DNA of 64,000 nucleotides, from the NCBI RefSeq assembly GCF_900104215.1, contig NZ_FMXO01000002.1, positions 211,464-275,463 of the forward strand, in the 5' to 3' direction. The notes below the pieces were generated by a model. The model had not been told where the DNA came from. It worked only from the letters and a program-made list of their open reading frames with translations, and did not search any database. This stretch comes from Desulfonatronum thiosulfatophilum (lineage in GTDB: Bacteria > Desulfobacterota > Desulfovibrionia > Desulfovibrionales > Desulfonatronaceae). Every line of letters begins with the position of its first letter. Within the stretch, counting starts at the first letter, position 1. Made by a program: the position numbers and the translations under genes. Of this stretch, positions 17,531 through 25,883 are shown in pieces.

Positions 17531-18246
17531 GTGAACAAATGATCCATAGACACACCAAGTTGTCCATTTTCATGCATTGGTTCAATGCGTTCTGCTGGAT
17601 CGCCCTGCTCCTGACCGGCCTGGGGCTGATCAGCAACCCCCAACTCAACCCCCTGGGTGCATGGTGGCCGAACCTGCTGCGTTCCATCTTCGGCAGCGGT
17701 GAGAATCTTCTGGCCGTCCATCAATATCTGGGCATGGTCTGGGCCGGAGCCTTTCTGCTGTATGTTCTGCTCATGCCCAGGGAGACAATCGCTTTCCTGA
17801 AAGAGATCTTCAGAATGTCCCCCTCCAGCGACGCAACCTGGTTGATGAAGATGAACCTGAAAATGACCATGGGCAAAAAAGGGCTGAAGCGCTTCGGCAT
17901 GACCCCGGACATGCCGCCCCAGGGTTTCTACAACGTCGGCCAGAAGCTGTTCGCCCAGGCAACGGTCATCGGCGGCATTGTTATCGTGGCCACGGGCATG
18001 GTCATGTTCTTTTCCACGATCTTCCTGAACAATCCCAATCTGGCGGCCTGGTCCCGGGTTATTCATTATCTGACCGTGGGTCTGGTCTTCGCGGGGCTGC
18101 TGGTGCACATCTTCATGGCCGCCATTGCCAAGGAAGAGAAGCCCGCCTTCAAGTCCATGTTCACCGGTGAAGTGCCCGCGGATTATGCCAAGCACCACCA
18201 TCCCCTGTGGTATGCGACCGTGACGGAAAAGCAGGAGAAAGGTTGA
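17527..18246 (+). CDS. Membrane cytochrome b subunit of the molybdoenzyme complex
   Basis: A 239-aa integral membrane protein with four hydrophobic helices, of the FdnI/thiosulfate-reductase cytochrome b family. Candidate haem-ligand histidines are H18 in FMHWFNAFCWIALLLTG, and those in LLAVHQYLGMVWAG, RVIHYLTVGL and GLLVHIFMA. It should exchange electrons between the quinone pool and the Fe-S subunit. ATG overlaps the preceding stop. The cytoplasmic loop between helices 2 and 3 is longer than usual (MSPSSDATWLMKMNLK and beyond). Confidence 0.9.
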   Translation: MSEQMIHRHTKLSIFMHWFNAFCWIALLLTGLGLISNPQLNPLGAWWPNLLRSIFGSGENLLAVHQYLGMVWAGAFLLYVLLMPRETIAFLKEIFRMSPSSDATWLMKMNLKMTMGKKGLKRFGMTPDMPPQGFYNVGQKLFAQATVIGGIVIVATGMVMFFSTIFLNNPNLAAWSRVIHYLTVGLVFAGLLVHIFMAAIAKEEKPAFKSMFTGEVPADYAKHHHPLWYATVTEKQEKG

Positions 18247-18332
18247 GCTGTCACGAGATGTATTTTCAAGGATGTTTTAGAAACAGAAGCATGGCTGATT
18301 TGAATCACCATCTTACCCATAGGAGCGGCATC

Positions 18333-19631
18333 ATGCGCAAATATTTATTCCCGATTCAGATGCTCGTCGCGGCATTGTTGATGGCCTTGCTGGCCGGATG
18401 CGCCGGTCACAACGGAACGCAGGCCCGGACCTTCCAGCTTGATCCGGCCCAGGTTCCCAACCCCTATCACACGCTGGTGGACATCGAGTTCGTGAAGCCC
18501 CTGGTCTTCGAGGCCATGCTGCGAACCGATCCCTCGCCGGACTTCATGATCATCGACTCCCGGCCCAAGCAGCCCCGCTTCGACGTGGGCCATATTCCCA
18601 CGGCCGTCAGCCTGCCGGACAGCCAGTTCGAACGCATGGCAGCCGAGGTTTTGCCGGCCGACAGAAACGCCCTGCTCGTCTTTTACTGCGGCGGCCTGCA
18701 CTGCCCCTTGAGCCACCAGTCCGCATGGAAGGCCGAGGCCATGGGCTACACCAACATCGCGGTGTATCCGGCGGGAGATCCGGAATGGGTCGAACAGGGC
18801 TACAAGGTCTGGACCGCGCGAGACGTACGCAGTCCGCTGCCGACACTGGACCCCGCCCAGGTGCCAAACCCCTTTCACACTCTGGTCACCCTTGAGGAAG
18901 TCCGGCCGTTCGTTTCCAGAGGCGTACTTCTGGCGAATCCCCCGACCGACGTGATGATCATCGATTCCCGTCCCAAGCAGCCCCGGTACGACGTGGGCCA
19001 CATTCCCACGGCCGTCAGTCTGCCGGACAGCCAGTTCGAGCGCATGGCCGCCGAGGTTCTGCCCGCGGACAAGAACACCAAACTGATCTTCTATTGCGGC
19101 GGAACGCATTGCCCGCTCAGCCACCAGTCCGCCTGGAAAGCCGAGGCCATGGGCTACACCAACGTGGCCGTCTACCCGGCCGGCGATCCGGAATGGGTGG
19201 AGCGGGGCTACATCGTCTGGACCGCGGACGGCGCGCGTCAGGCCCAGGACCCGGCGCCAACTCCGGCCAAGGCCGCGGCTCCTGCCGGCGCACTGAAGCC
19301 CGGCAGCGCGGAAGGGACAGTGGACAACGACTTCTTCGTCCAGTTGATGCGTGACAATCCAGCTAGTATCCAGCTCATCGACGTCCGCTCCCCGGCCGAG
19401 TTCTCCGCCGGACACATCCCCGGCGCCAGGAACATGACCGTGGACATGCTGGAAGACAACATCAAGAGCTTTTCCACCGCGGAAAAGCCCATCGTCTTCA
19501 TCTGCTCCACCGGGGCTCGCAGCGGAGAGGCGTTCTATCTGTTCATGGAAATGCGTCCGGATCTGCAGGAAGTGTACTATGTGGACGCAAACGTCAGCTA
19601 CACTCCGACTGGCGAATTCGCGATCAACTAA
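18333..19631 (+). CDS. Lipoprotein with three rhodanese domains
   Basis: A 432-aa envelope protein. It starts at ATG 18333 (AGGAG 7 bases upstream; the frame open from 18207 has no ribosome site). A lipoprotein signal ends in the lipobox LLAGC near 20-24. Rhodanese domains 1 and 2 (about 36-165 and 172-300) are near copies of each other, sharing LDPAQVPNP, IIDSRPKQPR, DVGHIPTAVSLPDSQFERMA and the active loop YCGG.HCPLSHQSAWKAEAM. This loop has two cysteines spaced C-X4-C. Domain 3 (about 330-430) has the ordinary loop CSTGARS. Rhodaneses carry sulfane sulfur on cysteine as persulfide. As part of the molybdoenzyme locus it probably binds and hands over sulfur in the periplasm. A terminator follows. 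Confidence 0.88.
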   Translation: MRKYLFPIQMLVAALLMALLAGCAGHNGTQARTFQLDPAQVPNPYHTLVDIEFVKPLVFEAMLRTDPSPDFMIIDSRPKQPRFDVGHIPTAVSLPDSQFERMAAEVLPADRNALLVFYCGGLHCPLSHQSAWKAEAMGYTNIAVYPAGDPEWVEQGYKVWTARDVRSPLPTLDPAQVPNPFHTLVTLEEVRPFVSRGVLLANPPTDVMIIDSRPKQPRYDVGHIPTAVSLPDSQFERMAAEVLPADKNTKLIFYCGGTHCPLSHQSAWKAEAMGYTNVAVYPAGDPEWVERGYIVWTADGARQAQDPAPTPAKAAAPAGALKPGSAEGTVDNDFFVQLMRDNPASIQLIDVRSPAEFSAGHIPGARNMTVDMLEDNIKSFSTAEKPIVFICSTGARSGEAFYLFMEMRPDLQEVYYVDANVSYTPTGEFAIN

Positions 19632-19668
19632 TGCTCTGATCGCGGTTCGTTCGAATAGATTAACGCAG

Positions 19669-19709
19669 GCCGTCCAAGCCCCGTACGCGGGGGGAGGACG
19701 GCTTTTTTT
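19669..19709 (+). terminator. Rho-independent terminator after the triple-rhodanese gene
   Basis: Stem GCCGTCC (19669-19675) pairs with GGACGGC (19696-19702), with a further GC-rich inner hairpin, followed by seven T. It separates the molybdoenzyme operon from the next gene, though read-through remains possible. Confidence 0.85.
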
Positions 19710-19736
19710 GTTCACGTCACGGCACGGGAGGCTCTT

Positions 19737-20777
19737 ATGCACATGAATCGAAACCACTCCGCCAACCGTTCCAAGGCGCTGGCCTTCTTCCTGTTCGTTT
19801 TCGTCAGCTCCTGGCCGGCCCTTGCCGCGCCCCAAGACAACACAGCCAAGGCCGCGGAAGAGGCTTCTCCTTTATTCATTCAAGCCCAACGCAGCGCGGA
19901 ACAAGATGGCTACACGCTGATCACCACCCCGGAACTGCGTCGGCTGATGGATGAAAACCCCAACGTGCTCCTTGTGGACGTGCGCTTCGCCTATGAATTC
20001 GTCTCCGGCCACATGCCAGGCGCCATCAGCCTGCCCGTGGATCTGCGCGACCGGGGCGACTTGCCCCGGGAACGCCGCGAAGCCATGCTGGATGTCTTCG
20101 GGCCGGACAAGGAGCGGCCCATCGTGGTCTACTGCCGCGACTTTCGCTGACTGCTCAGCGAGATCGCCGCCGCCTGGGCCGTGCGCCTGGGATACGCCAA
20201 CGTCATCCGCTACCCGGCGGGATACATTGCCTGGAAGGAACAGTACCCGGACCTGCAGGTCTGCGAGGAGCAAACCCAGCGTCTCCAGCCGGACCATTTC
20301 TTTCCGCCCTGTCTGCTTACGGTTTCGGACAGACAGCAGGATTTCTCCTATCTGGAAATGACGCAGCCGTCCGCGAACTTTTTACTGGCCGATGTTCCAG
20401 CCGAGTTCGTACTGCTCAAGTATTACAGCGAACATTGTTCGCAATGCGTTCAGGAGGCCCAATTGTACAACCGGTTGTTTGCCATGATCCAGGAAGATCC
20501 CGGACTCCGCGAACGATTGAAACTGATCGGGATCGGCGTGGGAGACAGCCAGCGCAGTGTCTTGCGTTTCAAAAGAACGCACAACGTGCCCTACCCGCTT
20601 CTGGCCGATGAACGCCGGATTCTGTTCGATTCCGTGGGCGGCGGCGAAATTCCGCTGATCTATCTGGTGCGAATCCTGCCGGATTCCCGGGTTCAGGTCG
20701 TTTATTACCACGAAGGACACATTGAGGATCTGGGTTCTTTTTTCGATCTGCTGAACAAGATGACCACCCGCGACTGA
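19737..20777 (+). CDS. Candidate selenoprotein: secreted rhodanese-thioredoxin fusion (in-frame UGA)
   Basis: Reading through one TGA at 20148-20150 gives a single 346-aa protein. It has a signal peptide (about 1-30, ending WPALAA), a rhodanese domain (about 58-165: LLVDVRFAYEFVSGHMPGA, then VVYCRDFR-UGA-LLSE), and a thioredoxin/peroxiredoxin-like domain (about 190-340) with CSQC at residues 234-237. The UGA is codon 138, five residues after C133. It aligns exactly with the second cysteine of the YCGG.HC loop in the neighbouring triple rhodanese, and similarity continues on both sides (AAAWAVRLGYANVIRYPAG against SAWKAEAMGYTNIAVYPAG). No other lesion is seen. GGAGG precedes ATG 19737. Alternative: a nonsense mutation (TGC to TGA) giving a pseudogene truncated at 137 aa. 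Confidence 0.7.
20148..20191 (+). promoter_or_regulatory. UGA codon with bacterial SECIS-like stem-loop
   Basis: Downstream of the UGA a 7-bp stem (CCTGGGC 20173-20179 with GCCTGGG 20185-20191, two G-U pairs) closes the loop CGUGC. The loop G lies 31 bases after the UGA. Bacterial SECIS elements lie directly 3' of the UGA and have a G among the first two loop bases roughly 16-37 bases away, so position and loop fit. The stem is also codon-constrained and GC-rich, so chance pairing is possible. Confidence 0.45.
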
Positions 20778-20884
20778 GAAGCCGCGATTATTGCCGTCTC
20801 CTCGGCCCGCATAGATTCCCTGTTTGAAAACGGACAGGGATCTTGCGCTTCAGTGCCGGTTGAGTTACCAATCCGGGCATCGTG

Positions 20885-20914
20885 AACCGGCTGGCATGCC
20901 GGTTGTTTTGTTTT
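20885..20914 (+). terminator. Terminator-like hairpin upstream of bioY
   Basis: AACCGGC (20885-20891) pairs with GCCGGTT (20898-20904) and is followed by GTTTTGTTTT. It probably ends the transcript of the rhodanese-thioredoxin gene; it could also act as an attenuator for bioY, whose start is 22 bases further. Confidence 0.65.
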
Positions 20915-20935
20915 CAAGTAAAGGAACATTTTACA

Positions 20936-21502
20936 ATGTACGCAACATCTCTCCAGGGCCTGCATACCATGGTCTGGGTCTCACTGATGGCCTCCTTGAT
21001 CGCCGTAGGTTCGTTTTTGTCCATCCCTCTTGGGCCAGTCCCCTTTTCCATGCAGCCGTTTTTCGTGATGCTGGCCGGTTTTCTTCTGGGTTGGCCCTAC
21101 GGCATGTTCGCGGTTCTGCTCTTTGTCGGAGCCGGAACCATTGGCCTGCCTGTATTTGCCGGCGGCAAATCCGGTCTGGCCGTACTCTTCGGTCCCACCG
21201 GCGGATATCTCATCGGCTTTGTCCTGGCCGCGGGCGCCATCGGCCTGATCACCAGAGCCCGAAAGGCCGAATGGTCGCCCGGCATTGCTCCGGGATGGAT
21301 TCTCGGACTGGGAGCCGGATTCGTGGGGTTGGCCCTGGTGTATGCCTGTGGCCTCCTGAATCTAGTGCGGATTCTGGACATCGGCTGGCAAAAGGCAATG
21401 GCCGTCGGTTTTCTGCCCTTCATCATCCAGGACCTGGTCAAGCTTGTCATGGCCGTGGCTACTTGGCGGTTCATGCATCTGCGAGGATTGCTGCCCCGGT
21501 GA
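20936..21502 (+). CDS. bioY: Biotin ECF transporter substrate-binding subunit BioY
   Basis: The S-component that captures biotin in the membrane. It is 188 aa with about six hydrophobic helices. Family features include SIPLGPVPFSMQPFFVMLAG near 29-48, GLPVFAGGKSG near 70, GPTGGYLIGF near 86 and the terminal FIIQDLVKLVMA. I chose ATG 20936, with AAGGA about 10 bases upstream and homology beginning there, over the longer GTG frame at 20882. Its stop overlaps the GTG of bioM. Confidence 0.93.
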   Translation: MYATSLQGLHTMVWVSLMASLIAVGSFLSIPLGPVPFSMQPFFVMLAGFLLGWPYGMFAVLLFVGAGTIGLPVFAGGKSGLAVLFGPTGGYLIGFVLAAGAIGLITRARKAEWSPGIAPGWILGLGAGFVGLALVYACGLLNLVRILDIGWQKAMAVGFLPFIIQDLVKLVMAVATWRFMHLRGLLPR

Positions 21503-22242
21503 TTAATGCGGTAGCTCTTCATTTCGCCCATGATTCCAGCCGTACCATCCTGCATGACATCGGATTTGCCCTGGAATCCGGTGCCATTCTGGGGCTGGTC
21601 GGCGCCAACGGAGCCGGCAAGTCGACTTTGCTCGCCCTGCTGGCCGGCCTGCTCCAGCCCGTATCCGGCAGGCTCGAGATAGCCGACCTGGATGCTTCTA
21701 CCCAAAGCAGCGCCATCCGTAGACTGACGGCTTTGGTGCTCCAGGAAGCGGACCTGACCATCATCGGTTCGACCATTGCCGAAGACATCTGCCTGGGTCT
21801 GCCTCCTGAACGACATCCCGAGGCCCTGGCCCTGGCAGCACGCCTTGACCTTCCTGATCCGCAAACTCCCGTCCACATCCTGTCCCACGGCCAGAAACGT
21901 AAATTGTGCCTGGCCGCAGCGCTGCTGCGCAAACCGCGGATCCTGCTTCTGGACGAGCCCTTCGCCGGGCTGGACTACCCCGGCATCCGCGAAATCCGGG
22001 CCATGCTTCAAGCCAATCAGGCAGCCGGACTGACCCAGGTCATCGCCGTCCACGATCTGGAGCCTCTGGCGGATCTGGCGCACCTCTGGCTGGTCCTGGC
22101 CCACGGCCGCCAGGCGGCGTTCGGCTCCCCGCAGCAGGTTTTTCCCGGACTTGAGGCCATGGACGTGCGCCCTCCCTGTTCCTGGAAAGCCGGGCTGGGC
22201 ATCATTCCTTGGGATGCTCCCGAGCAAGCACCCCGGCACTGA
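21499..22242 (+). CDS. bioM: Biotin ECF transporter ATP-binding subunit BioM
   Basis: The ABC ATPase that powers BioYN. The 247-aa protein has Walker A GANGAGKST near 34, Q-loop VLQEAD, the signature-like LSHGQKRKLCLAAAL near 132, Walker B ILLLDEPFAGLD near 155 and the switch histidine in AVHDLEPL. It starts at GTG 21499, overlapping the bioY stop (GTGA). The much longer frame open upstream from 20824 only shadows bioY. Confidence 0.92.
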   Translation: MINAVALHFAHDSSRTILHDIGFALESGAILGLVGANGAGKSTLLALLAGLLQPVSGRLEIADLDASTQSSAIRRLTALVLQEADLTIIGSTIAEDICLGLPPERHPEALALAARLDLPDPQTPVHILSHGQKRKLCLAAALLRKPRILLLDEPFAGLDYPGIREIRAMLQANQAAGLTQVIAVHDLEPLADLAHLWLVLAHGRQAAFGSPQQVFPGLEAMDVRPPCSWKAGLGIIPWDAPEQAPRH

Positions 22243-22247
22243 AAAAT

Positions 22248-22991
22248 ATGGCCCGGAATCCGTTCCTCGCCCCCGCCCCGCGCAACGCCTGGGGCCGCCT
22301 GCTCATGGACCTGGATTCGCGACCCAAGCTGGCCTTTGCCGTGCTGGCCGGGCTGGTCTTGTGGCAGCTGCCCCTTCCGGTGCTGTTCATGATAACGCTG
22401 CTGGGAGCCGTATCCTGTCATGCCCTGAGCGCATTTTCCCAGACAAATCGAAACTTGTGGCGCGCGGCGCTCATCTTTGTCCTGGTCTGGGCCGGGCTGA
22501 AAAACGGTCTGGATCTTGTGGGAGGAGGCGGTTTCCCGGCAAGTCTGGCTGCCGGAGCGGACCTCGGCCTCAGACTGAGCACTCTGATGCTCCTGGGCTT
22601 CACCCTGACGCTCTCCGCGTCGCCGCGTCGGCTCGGAGTGGGACTGGCCTGGTATCTCCGGCCGGTCCTGAGAAATAAAGCCTGGCAAGTCGCCCTGTCC
22701 CTGGCCCTGATGATCCATTTCCTGCCCCTCTCCCTGGCCGCCGCCAGCGGACTGAACCAGGGCCTCTCCAGGCGGTGGACCCATTGTCCGTGGACCAGTC
22801 GCATCCGCCTGGTCCCCCAGGCCCTGCTGCGGGTTCTCAGCCAAGCCACCTGGACCCAGACCCTGGCCGTTGCGGCCCGAGATCTGGATCAGCCGGAAGC
22901 CTGGAGGCCGGAGCGCCATGTCTCTGCACGAGAGTGGATCATGGCCCTCGTTCCGGGATTGGGCTTGGTTGGGATTTCCATGTTTTTCTAG
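22248..22991 (+). CDS. bioN: Biotin ECF transporter transmembrane subunit BioN
   Basis: The T-component coupling BioM to BioY. It is about 247 aa with four or five hydrophobic helices (LAFAVLAGLVLWQLPLPVLF, ALIFVLVWAGL, LSTLMLLGFTLTLS, VALSLALMIHFLPL, then a C-terminal helix). A coupling-region pattern ARDLDQPEAW stands where ECF T-components carry Ala-Arg motifs. ATG 22248 is 5 bases after bioM; ATG/GTG options at 22209 would overlap bioM. The order bioY-bioM-bioN is a complete dedicated biotin importer. Confidence 0.85.
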   Translation: MARNPFLAPAPRNAWGRLLMDLDSRPKLAFAVLAGLVLWQLPLPVLFMITLLGAVSCHALSAFSQTNRNLWRAALIFVLVWAGLKNGLDLVGGGGFPASLAAGADLGLRLSTLMLLGFTLTLSASPRRLGVGLAWYLRPVLRNKAWQVALSLALMIHFLPLSLAAASGLNQGLSRRWTHCPWTSRIRLVPQALLRVLSQATWTQTLAVAARDLDQPEAWRPERHVSAREWIMALVPGLGLVGISMFF

Positions 22992-23033
22992 GAGAGCAGT
23001 CGGAGTTTTTCCCCACTAACAAATTCGTGACTC

Positions 23034-24911
23034 CTACAACGGCCAGACCCAAAGCAGCATGGGCAGTGCAACGATGATAACCAGGAGATCCGTGGGCAGG
23101 CCCATGCGCCAGTAGTCTCCGAAATGAAAGCCGCCCGGGCCGAGAATCAGAGTGTTGTTCTGGTGCCCGATGGGCGTCAGGAAGGCGCATGACGCGCCGA
23201 TGGCCACGGCCATCAGGAAGGAGTCCGGATTGACGCCCAACTGGGCCGCGGTGCTCAGGGCGACAGGGCACATCACCGCCGCTGTGGCGGCATTGTTCAT
23301 GAAGTCGGTCATGAGCATGGTTACGACCAGAATCACCGCCAATCCCAATACGGCCCGCCCCTGGGCCACGTTGTCCAGCAGGAATCGAGCGATCATGTCC
23401 GCCGCTCCGGTGGAAGCCATGGCGCCGGCCACCGGCAGCATCGCCCCCAGCAAAACGATTACCGGCCAATCAACGGAATGGTACACCGAGCGCAGGGAAA
23501 CCACGCGCAAGGCCATCATGGCCAACACGCCCGAGGCAAAGGACACCGCAACCGGGGCCAGCCCCAAGGCCGCACCGGCCACCGCACCAGCCATGATCAG
23601 AGTCGCCTTCAGGGCCTGTCCCTTTTCCGGAACCCGGACATCGCGCGGCGCCAGGGGCAGGCAGCCGAACTCCGACGCAAAGCCGGACAGCACTTCCGGT
23701 CTGCCCTGCAGCATCAGGACGTCACCGGCTTGAATGGACGTGTCCCGCAACCGCTTGATGGAGCGATGACCGCTGCGCGAGATGGCCAGCAGGTTGATTC
23801 CGTACCGGCTGCGCAGCTCAAGATCCCTGGCGGAGCGGCTAATCAGGGTGGCATTCGGCATGGCCACCAATTCCTGGATGACTATTTCGCTGGTCTCGAT
23901 TTTCTCTTTGTTGTTTTTCGCTGACGTTGGCTCTGCTTTCTCCGTCTCTTCATTCCTGGTATCGATTTTCGCTCCGGATTCTTTTCCGCCCTGGTTCTCC
24001 TCGTCGCTTTCAGGCGGCGGCAGGACATTTTCTTCGAGCTTCAATCCCAGATCCAAGAGCACAGTGGCCAGGGACTTCGGTTCGGACTGGATGACCAGAA
24101 TATCGCCGTCCTGCAGAATGCGCCCGGGATAGGGCGCGGAAAGACGGAATCCCCTGCGAACCATGGCGATAATCAAGGCATCGGCCGCATCCAGGGTCCG
24201 TTCCACCTCCCGCAACGGTTTCCCCACCACCTTGCTGTCGCTGATAACGCGCACTTCAGTGGTATACACGGCCGTATCGAAATCGTCCGTGTCCGTTTCC
24301 TTGCGCTCCGGCACCAACCGCCAACCGATCAGAATGATGAAGGCTAACCCGGACAGGGTCACGGCCAATCCCACGGGCAGGAAGTCGAACATCCCGAAAC
24401 CGGCGGACCCTGCCTCGGCCCGGAAGCCGGAGACAATGAGATTGGGCGGCGTACCGATCAAGGTCATGGTTCCGCCCAGAATGGAGCCGAAAGCCAGCGG
24501 CATCAGAACCTTGCCCCGGGACAGCCCCTGTTTGGCGGCAGTCTTGACGCCCACGGGCATCAGCAGGGCCATGGCTCCGACATTGTTCATGAAACCTGAC
24601 AGCAGCGCCGCCAACCCCGTCAGCGAGGCAATGCTCATGGTCTGACCGGCGGCAGCCGGCAGAACCTTTCTGGCCAGGTCATCCACAGCTCCTGAAACCT
24701 GTAGGCCATGGCTGAGTACCAGCACGCAAACCACGGTAATAACAGCCGGGTGGCCGAATCCGGCAAAGGCTTCGCCTCCGGGCACCAGCCCCATGAAAAC
24801 GCAGACCAGCAGGGCTCCGGCGGCGACCATGTCATGGCGCCATTTGCCCCAGATGAACATGCCCATTGCGGCCACGAGTATGGCCATGATCGTCATCTGA
24901 TCCTGCGTCAT
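23034..24911 (-). CDS. SLC13/DASS-family anion transporter with RCK-type (TrkA_C) inserts
   Basis: A 625-aa membrane transporter. An N-terminal membrane half (about 1-200) holds the repeat motif FMNNVGAMALLMP and IGTPPNLIVSGF. A cytosolic insert (about 215-430) has two TrkA_C-like units (VVGKPLREVERTL with LQDGDILVIQSEP, and TLISRSARDLELRSRYG with IQAGDVLMLQGRP) separated by a charged E/K-rich linker. The second membrane half repeats FMNNAATAAVMCPVAL and TPIGHQNNTLILGPGG. Members move sulfate, dicarboxylates or other oxyanions; in a sulfur-metabolising host sulfate is a fair guess but unproven. ATG 24911 is the first in-frame ATG. It probably forms a minus-strand unit with the DUF218 gene 24 bases upstream. 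Confidence 0.88.
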   Translation of the reverse strand: MTQDQMTIMAILVAAMGMFIWGKWRHDMVAAGALLVCVFMGLVPGGEAFAGFGHPAVITVVCVLVLSHGLQVSGAVDDLARKVLPAAAGQTMSIASLTGLAALLSGFMNNVGAMALLMPVGVKTAAKQGLSRGKVLMPLAFGSILGGTMTLIGTPPNLIVSGFRAEAGSAGFGMFDFLPVGLAVTLSGLAFIILIGWRLVPERKETDTDDFDTAVYTTEVRVISDSKVVGKPLREVERTLDAADALIIAMVRRGFRLSAPYPGRILQDGDILVIQSEPKSLATVLLDLGLKLEENVLPPPESDEENQGGKESGAKIDTRNEETEKAEPTSAKNNKEKIETSEIVIQELVAMPNATLISRSARDLELRSRYGINLLAISRSGHRSIKRLRDTSIQAGDVLMLQGRPEVLSGFASEFGCLPLAPRDVRVPEKGQALKATLIMAGAVAGAALGLAPVAVSFASGVLAMMALRVVSLRSVYHSVDWPVIVLLGAMLPVAGAMASTGAADMIARFLLDNVAQGRAVLGLAVILVVTMLMTDFMNNAATAAVMCPVALSTAAQLGVNPDSFLMAVAIGASCAFLTPIGHQNNTLILGPGGFHFGDYWRMGLPTDLLVIIVALPMLLWVWPL

Positions 24912-24935
24912 GCCATAAACCTCACGTTAACGTGA

Positions 24936-25733
24936 TCATTCCCCGCCCGTTGTCCTGCGAAGTCGCGGCAGGACATGCAAATTTGCCCAGACCAGTCCCA
25001 TGGCCTCATAGATGGCTCGCTCGGTGCGGCGCAGGGCGCTTGCCGAGGGGAAAAACTCCCCAGGTGAAAATTGGCCGTCTGAATCCTTGACCAGAAAATC
25101 CGCGGGAGCGGCAACGGGACTCAACCCCGCTGCCCGGGCGAACAGAACCGCCCGCGGCATGTGTGAGGCCGACGTGACCAGGATGAAATCCATCTCCGAA
25201 CCCAAATTCCTGCGTAGTTCCAGCGCTTCTTCAGCGGTATCCCGCGACTCGGTGAACACAATGATCCGTTCCGGGTCGACCCCAAGTGCCATGGCGGCGT
25301 CGGCCATGACCTCGGCATGGGACACGGGATCGAAAATCGCTCCGCCGGTGAAGACGAGCACACTCTCCGGAAGCAGGCGATGCAAACGGATTCCTTCGAT
25401 CAACCTCGCTTGGGAGGCGTCTGACAGCCGCCCCGTATGCGGCAAACGAGCATCGGACTGATGCCCTCCACCCAGGACGACAATATGGCGGATATTCGCG
25501 AGCCCCTCGACAGTCCGGAGCGAATCATGCCTGCGTTCAAACGGATCCAGCAATCGATCCGCGACCGGACTCCATCCGGCTCCCAGGAAGAACACGGTCC
25601 CCAGAACGAGCATGCCCTTTGCCAATCTCTGCCGCCGGCTACAGCACAAAACAATCAGTCCGGCGAGCAACACCAAACCGGCGAGACTCAACGGCATGCA
25701 GAGCAGCCCGATAATTTTTTTGGCGATAAACAT
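24936..25733 (-). CDS. DUF218 (ElyC/SanA/YdcF-type) membrane protein
   Basis: A 265-aa protein with two N-terminal hydrophobic segments (about 5-30 and 40-55) and a DUF218 domain (about 80-250). The domain holds IVVLGGGHQ near 83, SVLVFTGGAIFDP, TRDTAEEAL-like SRDTAEEALELR and VTSASHMPRAVLFARAAG. In E. coli, ElyC and SanA act on envelope integrity and lipid carrier or peptidoglycan homeostasis. ATG 25733 is chosen over the TTG at 25748. It is followed on the same strand by the SLC13-type transporter. Confidence 0.82.
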   Translation of the reverse strand: MFIAKKIIGLLCMPLSLAGLVLLAGLIVLCCSRRQRLAKGMLVLGTVFFLGAGWSPVADRLLDPFERRHDSLRTVEGLANIRHIVVLGGGHQSDARLPHTGRLSDASQARLIEGIRLHRLLPESVLVFTGGAIFDPVSHAEVMADAAMALGVDPERIIVFTESRDTAEEALELRRNLGSEMDFILVTSASHMPRAVLFARAAGLSPVAAPADFLVKDSDGQFSPGEFFPSASALRRTERAIYEAMGLVWANLHVLPRLRRTTGGE

Positions 25734-25883
25734 GAGGATCACCGGCAAAAGAATGTGCGAGACCGCGAAATCAAGATGAGCCGGGCCTCAGTTGAACGGT
25801 TGTGCCATGTACAATAACACCCTTGTGCGCTAAATTCAGGACATGGCGAGACCGCCGCACTGTTATCCATCGAGGAGAACGAT

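Noticed and set aside
18345..19835. 496-codon minus-strand frame over the rhodanese genes
   Set aside because: Low-complexity Gly/Arg/His translation, no ribosome site, antisense to a recognisable lipoprotein.
20908..20936. BirA-like operator (TTGTTTTC-N13-TTTTACAA) at the bioY start
   Set aside because: The right half fits the BirA consensus, but the left half matches only five of eight bases and the spacer is short. No equivalent was seen before bioB.
20824..21498. N-terminal extension of the bioM frame through bioY
   Set aside because: The extension shows no homology and BioY is encoded there in another frame; BioM similarity starts at GTG 21499.
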